Part shown: positions 1 to 6,693 of the stretch, in pieces
How positions within the stretch are numbered: position 1 is the stretch's first letter
Layout of the letters: the number at the start of each line of letters is the position of its first letter
Source: XN24 sp047921395
GTDB taxonomy: Bacteria; Pseudomonadota; Gammaproteobacteria; Steroidobacterales; XN24
Direction of reading: 5' to 3'
Assembly (NCBI GenBank): GCA_047921395.1
Contig: JBLRWH010000045.1
Span: 1-21,039, forward strand
DNA length: 21,039 nucleotides
Notes under the pieces: model-generated
Seen by the model: only the letters and a program-made list of their open reading frames with translations
Database searches by the model: none
What the model was told of the DNA's origin: nothing
Position numbers and translations under genes: made by a program

Positions 1-50
1 AGATATGAAAATGGCTCGACATTATGTTGCGTAATTAATGGGGGTTGACA

Positions 51-791
51 CTAGTAGCCACCGGTGAACGGCTCGAGACTGGCGTAGTACTCACGAACGG
101 CGCCGATGACCTCCTGGTCCTCGGCGGGGTTGGTCCAGAATCCGGCGAATACCAGCATCGTCTCCGCGTTGCGATACGGAAAGGCGGTGTCCAGTTCGCC
201 GACCCGCTTGACGGCCCCGCCGGCGGTATGGGTGAACATGCCGATCCGCGGGCCCGTGACGTAGGCCTCGCGCAGCGTCTTGACCATCTCCGGCGAGACG
301 TTCTTGATCATCGCACTCTTGGCATAGGAGCGGATCCCGTGGTGCACGGCGCCGTCATTCTTGGTATGGAAGGCCAGGTAGTCGTTCAGGCCGACCGAGT
401 TCTCCAGCGGCGTGCCGATCTTGAACAACGGCGCTGCCTCCCGTTCGCCGTCGGCGGTGACGATCTCGGCGGACTTCAGGTTGTCGATGGTCAGGCCGAA
501 CTTGTGATTCAGCCTGCCGAGGCCGCCCCCCAGCGTATCGCCCCCGACGCCGGTGTTAGAAATGACGCCTGCGGTCGTGATCAGTCCATGCTGGCGTGCC
601 GCGCGGTCGAGCCCGTAAAGCAATGCGCCGCCCGCGGTGTAAGCCCGTTGTGCGTCGGGATCGACCCGAACCTTTTTCATCAGGGAAAGGTCGAGCATGA
701 GGCCGCTCTCGCACACCGACTTGCCCGGCCAGCTATGGCCGCCGCCCCGCACGGCCAGCAGCAGATCGCGTTCGCGGGCAAAGGTCACGGC
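51..791 (-). pseudogene. Decayed FAD-linked oxidase (berberine-bridge/GlcD type)
   Basis: The minus-strand translation contains the FAD-binding core of the PCMH/BBE-type oxidoreductases: the RGGGHSW motif, whose His is the usual covalent flavin site, then NTGVGGDTLGGGLG and LTIDNLKSAEIVTADGE. It also has the family's C-terminal part, ending in EPFTGGY. Three defects mark it as broken. Homology stops upstream of about position 791, so the first ~60 residues expected for the family are unrecognisable although an open frame runs on to 932. Near positions 432-446 the protein jumps from TADGE straight to PLFKIGTPLENSVG, so roughly 90-100 residues, including the usual WALRGGGGNFG segment, are missing in frame. 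At position 51 one extra base creates a stop. Removing it restores the conserved YYVN, but a TAA follows two codons later, so the substrate-domain tail is lost as well. The family identification is firm; the ancestral substrate is unknown. Confidence 0.75.
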
Positions 792-977
792 CCAGGGGAG
801 ACGAGGGTATCCGCGCGATATTTGGACACGTCGTGTACGCCAATTTCTCAGGCGTGCCGATGCGGGTACATAATGACTGCCAACGCGCTGCTCGGCTCGA
901 CTGAATCGCGAGCCAACGCAAAGCAAATGCACCAGAAGCTGTGAGATTTACTGCGGCGATCGCTGCCGGAGGATCTG

Positions 978-2327
978 ATGCAACCGAGATTCATGATCTT
1001 GCTCTTCGCCTGGATCACCGTCACCGGCCTTCCGGCCACTCCGGCGTTCGCCCAGCAACCTCAACCGACCACCGTCCTGTTCGAGACCGTCCGGGTTTTC
1101 GACGGCAAGTCCGCGACGTTGTCCGAGCCGATGAACGTGCTGGTCCGCGGCAACGTCATCGAGAAAATCTCCCCGGATCCGATCGCCACCGACCGTAGCG
1201 CCATGACCCGCATAATCCCCGGCGAGGGACGCACCCTGATGCCGGGGCTGATCGACGCGCACACCCACATCATGTTCGCGACAGTGCCGCAGGTCGCCGT
1301 GCTGACCAGCGACCTGGGCTTTCTCACCGTGGCCGCGACGCGCGCTGCCGAGGATATGCTGCTGCGCGGCTTCACCAGCATCCGCGACCTCGGCGGCCCG
1401 GTCTTCGGCCTGAAGCGCGGCATCGACCTTGGCCTTGTGTCCGGGCCGCGCATCTGGCCGTCGGGGGCGTTCATCTCCCAGTCGGGCGGCCACGGCGATT
1501 TCCGCCTGCCCAACGAGCTGCCGGCTGCGCCGGGGAGTTTCTCATTCAGCGAGCGGGTCGGCGCGGCCGCCATCGCTGACAATCCCGATACGGTCCGCCT
1601 GCGGGCGCGGGAACAACTGGCGCTGGGGGCATCGCAGCTCAAGCTGATGGCGGGCGGCGGCGTGGCGTCCAGCTTCGATCCGCTCGACGTCACGCAGTAC
1701 ACCGTGCCGGAGCTGCGCGCCGCAGTCGAGGCAGCCGAGAACTGGGGTACCTATGTCACCGTGCATGCCTACACACCGCGGGCCGTCCGCCAGGCGATCG
1801 AGGCCGGCGTGAAGTGCATCGATCACGGCCAGATGCTCGACGAGGCGACTGCGAGGCTGATGGCGCGCAGCGGCACGTGGTGGAGCCTGCAGCCTTTCGT
1901 AGAGGACGGCCGCTCACCGTTCCCCGAGGGCTCGCCGAACCGCGCCAAGCAGCTCGAGATGTATGCCGGCACCGACACGGCCTTCGCACTGGCGAAGAAA
2001 CACCGGATCAAGATCGCCTGGGGCACCGATACGCTGTTCAACGCAGAAAAGGCCGCCACCCAGGGCGCCCAGCTGGCTGGCATGGTGCGCTGGTTCACGC
2101 CGCCCGAGGTACTGAACATGGCAACCGCGGGAAATGCCGAGCTGCTGGCCCTGTCCGGGCCGCGCAGCCCCTATCCGGGGAGGCTGGGCGTCGTCGAGGA
2201 AGGCGCGCTGGCCGACCTGCTGCTGGTGAACGGGAACCCGCTCGAGAACATCGAGCTGGTGGCCGACCCCGGCAAAAACTTCCTGGTCATCATGAAGGAC
2301 GGCAAGATCTACAAAGACGCCTTGTGA
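978..2327 (+). CDS. Secreted metal-dependent amidohydrolase (imidazolonepropionase/Xaa-Pro dipeptidase-like)
   Basis: This 449-residue protein begins with a Sec signal peptide (hydrophobic residues ~6-20, likely cleavage after AFA at about residue 25), so it should act in the periplasm or outside the cell. The mature part is an amidohydrolase-superfamily TIM barrel with the complete binuclear metal set: DAHTH (H95, H97), the probable carboxylated lysine in QLKLMAGGG (K222), H263 in TVHAY, H283 in CIDHG and D351 in WGTDT. The C-terminal composite beta-domain segment (GVVEEGALADLLLVNGNP) is also present. This architecture fits the group containing imidazolonepropionase-like and Xaa-Pro dipeptidase-like enzymes; the substrate cannot be read from sequence. 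The start is supported by GGAGG about 6 nt upstream. It is divergent from the broken FAD oxidase and appears to be a single-gene unit. Confidence 0.9.
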   Translation: MQPRFMILLFAWITVTGLPATPAFAQQPQPTTVLFETVRVFDGKSATLSEPMNVLVRGNVIEKISPDPIATDRSAMTRIIPGEGRTLMPGLIDAHTHIMFATVPQVAVLTSDLGFLTVAATRAAEDMLLRGFTSIRDLGGPVFGLKRGIDLGLVSGPRIWPSGAFISQSGGHGDFRLPNELPAAPGSFSFSERVGAAAIADNPDTVRLRAREQLALGASQLKLMAGGGVASSFDPLDVTQYTVPELRAAVEAAENWGTYVTVHAYTPRAVRQAIEAGVKCIDHGQMLDEATARLMARSGTWWSLQPFVEDGRSPFPEGSPNRAKQLEMYAGTDTAFALAKKHRIKIAWGTDTLFNAEKAATQGAQLAGMVRWFTPPEVLNMATAGNAELLALSGPRSPYPGRLGVVEEGALADLLLVNGNPLENIELVADPGKNFLVIMKDGKIYKDAL

Positions 2328-2348
2328 CCGCGGGCGTTATCGGAGCGG

Positions 2349-2510
2349 TCAGCGATGCCCGAGAGTTCGCGCGAACAGCGGCCAGCGCACATCTTCGTGC
2401 AGCGACGCCGCGTTCGCACATAGTCGCCAGAAGGGATCCGGCTCCTGCTGCGCCTCCTCGAGGCTCGCATCCATGTCGTCCTCGAGGAGCAGGATCTTGC
2501 CCAACAACAT
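2349..2510 (-). CDS. Possible small acidic protein, 53 residues, unknown
   Basis: An ATG at 2510 (minus) is preceded by GTGAGG with a 6-nt gap, a reasonable ribosome-binding site, and opens a 53-codon frame ending in TGA. The product begins MLLGKILLLEDDMDASLEEA, is acidic in its first half, and then has an aromatic/basic part (DPFWRLC, EDVRWPLFARTLGHR). Third codon positions are mostly G or C, as in the neighbouring real genes. I recognise no family. It lies downstream of the HD-domain gene on the same strand, about 120 nt after its stop, and its end faces the amidohydrolase stop. It fills most of an otherwise gene-free ~305-base interval. It could be chance or a relic. Confidence 0.4.
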   Translation of the reverse strand: MLLGKILLLEDDMDASLEEAQQEPDPFWRLCANAASLHEDVRWPLFARTLGHR

Positions 2511-2521
2511 GTTCAGCCTCA

Positions 2522-2539
2522 CGGGGCCCTTAAGCCCCG
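2522..2539. other. GC-rich hairpin
   Basis: CGGGGC and GCCCCG form a perfect 6-bp stem around a 6-nt loop. There is no T-run on either side, so it is not a convincing intrinsic terminator. It sits between the HD-domain gene and the possible small ORF on the minus strand and may mark an mRNA 3' end. Apart from this, the small ORF and the 8-bp repeat, I see nothing in 2328-2632. Confidence 0.35.
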
Positions 2540-2583
2540 GCGCCCGTCGAGCAACATGCCTCGCAATCCTGCCTGTCTATCTT

Positions 2584-2615
2584 CTCCGCGCCTCTGCCTC
2601 TCTGCGCCTCCGCGC
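2584..2615. repeat. Four-unit 8-bp tandem repeat (CTCYGCGC)
   Basis: Four consecutive 8-base units, CTCCGCGC, CTCTGCCT, CTCTGCGC and CTCCGCGC, lie 17 nt beyond the stop codon of the HD-domain gene. On the minus strand they read as GCGCGGAG-type units. Similar short CTCTGCG-periodic sequences are, as I recall, common in intergenic DNA of environmental bacteria; whether this copy belongs to a dispersed family cannot be told from one window. Confidence 0.6.
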
Positions 2616-2632
2616 GAGCAGTTTGTTCCGGA

Positions 2633-3670
2633 TTAGGCCGCCTCGGCGCGGAATTCCCTGAGCTGCTCGGCGACCATGCGGCGGATGCGTTCCAGGGCGG
2701 CGTGGTCGCCGAGCTCGCAGGAGGGGTGGCGTCGCAGCAGCGGCCAGCGCTCGCCCTCGAGGACGCGCTCCAGGTAGAAGACGTTGCGCTCGATGGCCAC
2801 CATGTAAGGGTTGCGGCCACCGAACACCGCATCCATGTAGCGGTAGGCGCCCTCGAAGGACTGCTCGAGGCGCGGCTCGCAGACCTGGCGGAAAAACGCC
2901 GGGGTCTGCCGGAGCAGGTCCAGGCCGGAGCGGTAGCGGGTGATGACCTGCCCCGTCGCGTCGCGCCAGACGGCGATGCCGCCGAGCACGAATTCCGGAT
3001 AGAGCCGGTCGCGGCACTTCTCGAGGTAACAGCGATCCGCCATCTGCGCGAGCAGGTCTGCGGTTCCCATCAGGTGGCCGAGCTTGCGGTCCTTGTCCGC
3101 GACCACCTGGATCTGGTCCAGGCGCACTTCGTAGCCGGTGTAATGCACGATCTGGCGCGCGATGCCCGAGGCTGCGCCCAGGCCGACCTGGTTCAGGTAC
3201 CGGTCGATGAACTGGGCGCTCCGGGTCACGTGGGAGCGGGTGAATTCGGCGCCGTTGCGGCGCAATTCATCGCGCGCGTGCCGGATGTAGCCCGCGTCAT
3301 GGAACAGCGAGACGATGACGCCGAGGATCGCCCGCGGCGCGCCGAGGCGATCGCCGCTGCCGACCGAGACCTCGTGCCCCTCGATGAGGCGCCCCAGCGC
3401 GAGCGTCATGTCGAGCGTGTGCTGGATGTCGTGGTAGACGGTGTCGCAGCCGAGGTAACCGGGCATGCGGCCGCGGAACAGCCGGTCGAAGTCCTCGAAG
3501 GCCTGGCGCAGCACCCGGATCGGCATGCCGGGATAGAGGCGCGAGAAACTGTCGTGGATGGCTTCCCAGACGGGCTCCCAGCGCGTGACGAGCACCGTGT
3601 TCGTCACGTCGTGGTCGCTGCGCCGTTCGCACAACATCAGCACCTGGCCCTTTCTATCTGGCGCTTCCAT
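2633..3670 (-). CDS. HD-domain metal-dependent phosphohydrolase
   Basis: The 345-residue frame carries an HD-superfamily core. DTVYHDIQHTLDM supplies H80/H84, SLFHDAGY supplies the H124-D125 doublet, QIVHYTGY gives H176, and GTADLLAQMAD gives D205 as the distal aspartate. These residues bind divalent metal and hydrolyse phosphate mono- or diesters in the family; the substrate (nucleotide, cyclic nucleotide or other) cannot be assigned. No signal peptide or membrane segment is visible, so it should be cytoplasmic. The start is uncertain. The ATG at 3670 has no Shine-Dalgarno sequence, while the in-frame ATG at 3637 (MLCERRSDHD) has AGGTG five bases upstream, which would give 334 residues. A CRP-type palindrome and a possible -10 (TAGACT) lie upstream and favour the shorter start. 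The gene follows xthA after 88 nt. Confidence 0.8.
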   Translation of the reverse strand: MEAPDRKGQVLMLCERRSDHDVTNTVLVTRWEPVWEAIHDSFSRLYPGMPIRVLRQAFEDFDRLFRGRMPGYLGCDTVYHDIQHTLDMTLALGRLIEGHEVSVGSGDRLGAPRAILGVIVSLFHDAGYIRHARDELRRNGAEFTRSHVTRSAQFIDRYLNQVGLGAASGIARQIVHYTGYEVRLDQIQVVADKDRKLGHLMGTADLLAQMADRCYLEKCRDRLYPEFVLGGIAVWRDATGQVITRYRSGLDLLRQTPAFFRQVCEPRLEQSFEGAYRYMDAVFGGRNPYMVAIERNVFYLERVLEGERWPLLRRHPSCELGDHAALERIRRMVAEQLREFRAEAA

Positions 3671-3676
3671 GGATTC

Positions 3677-3682
3677 AGTCTA
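3677..3682 (-). promoter_or_regulatory. Possible -10 element of the HD-domain gene
   Basis: Read on the minus strand, TAGACT matches the TATAAT consensus at four of six positions. The -35 position (17-bp spacer) holds TGGCGG, a poor match, as is usual at activator-dependent promoters. A start site about 7 nt downstream would fall near 3670. That places the CRP-like palindrome close to -61 and argues for translation from the ATG at 3637. Confidence 0.3.
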
Positions 3683-3722
3683 TGGGACTGTCCCGGCGCC
3701 CGCCATGGCCGGATCCCGGTTC

Positions 3723-3738
3723 TGTGACCACGGTCACA
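3723..3738. promoter_or_regulatory. CRP/Vfr/Clp-type operator palindrome
   Basis: TGTGA-CCACGG-TCACA is an exact match to the core half-sites and 6-bp spacing recognised by CRP-family regulators, and the dyad extends to 7-bp arms (TGTGACC/GGTCACA). It lies in the 88-nt gap between xthA and the HD-domain gene, upstream of the latter. Flanking CCCGGT and ACCGGG form a second, outer inverted repeat, so an RNA hairpin after xthA is an alternative reading, although no T-run follows. Confidence 0.5.
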
Positions 3739-3758
3739 CGGGGCGACCGGGACTCCCC

Positions 3759-4532
3759 TCAATCGGCGAGATCGAACACCGCCACGGCGGGGGCATGGTC
3801 CGAGGGACGCTCGTTGCGACGCGGCTCGACATCCACCCAGGAGCGGGTGCAGGCCCCGGCCAGCGCCGCGCTCGCGAGCACCAGGTCGATGCGCAGGCCG
3901 TGGTTGCGGCGGAAGCCGGCCGCCCGGTAATCCCACCAGCTGAACACGCCTTCCGGCTGCTCGAACAGGCGGAACGTGTCCACGAACCCCAGCTCCAGGA
4001 TGCGCCCCAGCGCGGCGCGCTCGGGCTCGCTGCACAGCACCTTTCCAGCCCAGGCCGCGGGATCGTGCACGTCGCGATCGTCCGGTGCGATATTGAAGTC
4101 GCCCATCACGATCATGCGTGGGTGCCGCGCGAGCTCCGCCCCGAGTTGCGTTCGCAGCGCCTCTAGCCAGTCGAGCTTGTAGGCGTACTTCTCGCTGCCG
4201 ACCTCCTGCCCGTTAGGAACGTACAAGTTGAGCACCCGCACGCCGCCGACCGTGGCGCCGAGCACGCGCCGTTGCGGGTCACCGAGGCCGTCGAGGTCCG
4301 TGACGACTTCCGCCTGCGGGATGCGCGACAGCAGCGCCACGCCGTTGTAGGTCGGCTGACCGCTGAAGCTGACCTCGTAGCCGGCCTCGCGGATGGCTTC
4401 GAGCGGAAACGCCGCATCGATGAGCTTGGTTTCCTGCAGGCCGAGCACGTCCGGCGAGTGCGCCGCGAGCCACTCGAGGACCTGCGGCAGCCGCACCTTC
4501 AGCGAATTGACGTTCCAGCTCGCGACCCGCAT
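3759..4532 (-). CDS. xthA: Exodeoxyribonuclease III
   Basis: The 257-residue protein is an endonuclease/exonuclease/phosphatase-fold AP endonuclease that nicks at abasic sites and removes 3' blocking groups in base-excision repair. Visible motifs, in order: the N-terminal MRVASWNVNS (Asn ligands), LGLQETKL with catalytic E34, LNLYVPNGQEVGSEKY, MGDFNIAP (Asp-Asn pair), WWDYRAAGFRRNHGLRIDL and the terminal PSDHAP with the catalytic His. Length matches the family (~255-270). The frame is open upstream to 4637, but homology begins at the ATG at 4532, only 4 nt after the prlC stop, so the two are surely co-transcribed and probably translationally coupled. Confidence 0.95.
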   Translation of the reverse strand: MRVASWNVNSLKVRLPQVLEWLAAHSPDVLGLQETKLIDAAFPLEAIREAGYEVSFSGQPTYNGVALLSRIPQAEVVTDLDGLGDPQRRVLGATVGGVRVLNLYVPNGQEVGSEKYAYKLDWLEALRTQLGAELARHPRMIVMGDFNIAPDDRDVHDPAAWAGKVLCSEPERAALGRILELGFVDTFRLFEQPEGVFSWWDYRAAGFRRNHGLRIDLVLASAALAGACTRSWVDVEPRRNERPSDHAPAVAVFDLAD

Positions 4533-4536
4533 GGCT

Positions 4537-6573
4537 TCAGGCGGCGGTCGCCGTGTCCGCGGTGATCCCCGCCAGGCGCAGCAGCGCGCTCGGCTCCGGC
4601 GGCCGGCCGCGGAACGCGATGAACGCATCCAGCGCATCCACGCTGCCGCCCACTTCCAGGATGCACTCGCGGAAGCGGCGCCCGGAGACGGGGTCCATGA
4701 CGCCGTTTTCCTCGAACAGGCTGAAGGCGTCGGCCGAGAGCACCTCCGCCCACTTGTAGCTGTAATAGCCGGCCGCGTACCCGCCGCCGAAGATGTGCGA
4801 GAAGCCGTGCGCGAAGCGGTTGAAGGCCGGGTAGTTGACCACGGCGACCTCGCGCCGCACCGCTGCGACCTCGGCCAGCACGCCGGCGATGTCGATGGCG
4901 CCGCGCGCGTGCAGGCGGATGTCGAACAGCGCGAACTCTACCTGTCGTAGCATCTGCATGGCGGACTGGAAGTTGCGGCTGGCGATGAGCCGTTCCAGCA
5001 GCGTCTGCGGCAGCGGCTCGCCGCTGCGGTAGTGTCCGGACAGCTTCTCGATAACCGTCGGGTGCCAGGCGAAATTCTCGAGGAACTGGCTCGGCAGCTC
5101 GACGGCGTCCCAGGCGACGCCGTTGATCCCGGCCGCGCTCGGCCAGTCGACGCGCGTCAGCAGGTGGTGCAGGCAATGGCCGAACTCGTGGAACAGGGTC
5201 ACGACATCGTCGTGCGCCAGCAGGCCGGGTCGGTCGCCGACCGGCGGCATGAAGTTGCAGACGAGGAACGCCACCGGCAGGGAGGTCTCGTCGCCGAGCT
5301 TCGCCCGCCGCACGCACTCGTCCATCCAGGCGCCGCCGCGCTTCTGCTCGCGCGCATACAGGTCGGTGTAGAGATGTCCCAGCGGCGCGCCGTCGGCATC
5401 CTCGATGCGGAAGAAACCTACCTCCGGATGCCAGGTATCCACGCCGCCCTCCGGCGCGACACGGATGCCGAACAGCTGCTCGGCCGCGTCGAACAGGCCT
5501 GCCATCACGCGGTCCGCCGGGAAGTAGGGGCGCAGCTCCTCGTCCGAGACCTCGTAGGCGTGCTCCCGCAGGCGCTCCGACCAGAACGCGATGTCCCAGG
5601 CCTCCAGCGGCTGCCCGGCGAACTGCCGCACCGCCTCCAGCTCGGCCATGGCCGCCGCGCGGCTGCGTCCCGCGAGGTCCTCGAGGAAGCCGCCGACCTC
5701 GTCGACCGACGATGCCATCTTGGTCTCCAGCGACAGCGCGGCGTAGTTCTCGAAGCCGAGAATGGTCGCGGCCTCGTGCCGCAGGCGCAGGATCGCCTCT
5801 ATGACCGTGCTGTTGTCGAAACGTCCCCCCGTCGGGCCGACGTCCGAGGCGCGGGTCACCCAGGCCTCGTAAAATTCGCGCCGCAGCTCGCGGTCGAGCG
5901 CATGGCACATGATCGCGTGGTAACAGGGGAAATCCAGCGTCAGGACCCAGCCGTCCAGGCCGCGGTTGCGCGCGGCCTGGCGGGCGCGCTCGCGCGCGTC
6001 CTCGGGCAGGCCGGCCAGGCGGGCTTCGTCGTTGACCTCCAGCCGCCAAGCCTGGGTGGCGTCGAGCAGGTTCTCCTCGAACTTCGCGCCAAGCGAGGAG
6101 AGTTCCTGCATGATCTGGCGGAAGCGTGCGCGGGGCTCTGGCGCAAGCGCCACGCCGGCGAGGCGGAAGTCCCGCAGGGCATCCTCGAGGATCTTGCGCT
6201 GGCCCGGGCTGAGCCGCTCGCCTTCCTCCGCGAGCACGCGCTCGAAGGCGCGGAACAGGCCCTCGTGCTGGCCGAGCTCGCTGCTGTAGTCCGACAGCAG
6301 CGGCAGGCAGGCGTTGTAGGCCTGGCGCAGCGCCTCGGTGTTCTGGACCGCGTTCAGGTGGCCGACCGGCGCCCAGGCACGGGCCAGCTTCTGTTCGAGC
6401 GCCTCGAGCGGGACCACCAGGTTGTCCCAGCGCGGCGGCTGCGCCGCGGCGAGGATTTCTTCCACCTTGGCGCGGCTCTCGTCGATGATGGCGCGCACCG
6501 CGGGCTCAACGTGCGCAGGCCTGATGGAGGAGAAGGCCGGCAGGCCGGAAATGTCGAGAAGCGGATTGTGCAT
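4537..6573 (-). CDS. prlC: Oligopeptidase A (M3 zinc metallopeptidase)
   Basis: This cytoplasmic 678-residue M3A-family peptidase degrades short peptides, including cleaved signal peptides and products of ATP-dependent proteases. The zinc site is TLFHEFGHCLHH (H462, E463, H466), with the third ligand in WDAVELPSQ (E492). The C-terminal GGGYAAGYYSYKWAEVLSAD segment with substrate-binding Tyr/Gly residues is intact. The N-terminus (MHNPLLDISGLPAFSSIRPA) resembles E. coli PrlC, and the length is as expected (~680). A GGAG lies 5 nt before the ATG. It is the first gene of the minus-strand prlC-xthA unit and is divergent from gor. Confidence 0.96.
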   Translation of the reverse strand: MHNPLLDISGLPAFSSIRPAHVEPAVRAIIDESRAKVEEILAAAQPPRWDNLVVPLEALEQKLARAWAPVGHLNAVQNTEALRQAYNACLPLLSDYSSELGQHEGLFRAFERVLAEEGERLSPGQRKILEDALRDFRLAGVALAPEPRARFRQIMQELSSLGAKFEENLLDATQAWRLEVNDEARLAGLPEDARERARQAARNRGLDGWVLTLDFPCYHAIMCHALDRELRREFYEAWVTRASDVGPTGGRFDNSTVIEAILRLRHEAATILGFENYAALSLETKMASSVDEVGGFLEDLAGRSRAAAMAELEAVRQFAGQPLEAWDIAFWSERLREHAYEVSDEELRPYFPADRVMAGLFDAAEQLFGIRVAPEGGVDTWHPEVGFFRIEDADGAPLGHLYTDLYAREQKRGGAWMDECVRRAKLGDETSLPVAFLVCNFMPPVGDRPGLLAHDDVVTLFHEFGHCLHHLLTRVDWPSAAGINGVAWDAVELPSQFLENFAWHPTVIEKLSGHYRSGEPLPQTLLERLIASRNFQSAMQMLRQVEFALFDIRLHARGAIDIAGVLAEVAAVRREVAVVNYPAFNRFAHGFSHIFGGGYAAGYYSYKWAEVLSADAFSLFEENGVMDPVSGRRFRECILEVGGSVDALDAFIAFRGRPPEPSALLRLAGITADTATAA

Positions 6574-6618
6574 GGGTGCTCCGAGGCGCCGCGTGAGGCG
6601 GCGGATGTTAACACGGGC

Positions 6619-6632
6619 CCGGCCGCGGCCGG
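6619..6632. other. 14-bp perfect GC palindrome in the prlC-gor intergenic region
   Basis: CCGGCCGCGGCCGG reads identically on both strands and lies midway between the divergent prlC and gor starts, next to a TGTTAACA palindrome at 6606-6613. In DNA of this composition such a sequence can arise by chance. No regulator can be named. Confidence 0.25.
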
Positions 6633-6661
6633 CTTGCGCGCGGGACGCAGGGAAAGCGGGC

Positions 6662-6667
6662 TAGAAT
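6662..6667 (+). promoter_or_regulatory. Probable -10 element of gor
   Basis: TAGAAT, in the context GCTAGAATCGG, matches five of six positions of the sigma-70 -10 consensus and lies 26 nt before the gor ATG, giving a short leader. The best -35-like sequence, TTGCGC at 6634, is spaced too far away (22 bp), so the -35 is unassigned. Confidence 0.45.
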
Positions 6668-6693
6668 CGGGTTCGTCAATTTGAGGATCGCAG

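Noticed and set aside
45..944. 299-codon plus-strand frame over the FAD oxidase remnant
   Set aside because: The minus strand carries clear flavin-oxidase motifs; the plus-strand translation shows none and is a shadow.
2326..2350. GACCGC/GCGGTC inverted repeat at the amidohydrolase stop as a terminator
   Set aside because: The loop is 13 nt, the stem only 6 bp and no T-run follows.
4533..4637. 35-residue N-terminal extension of xthA into prlC
   Set aside because: It is Arg-rich shadow sequence of prlC; the exonuclease III N-terminus begins at 4532.
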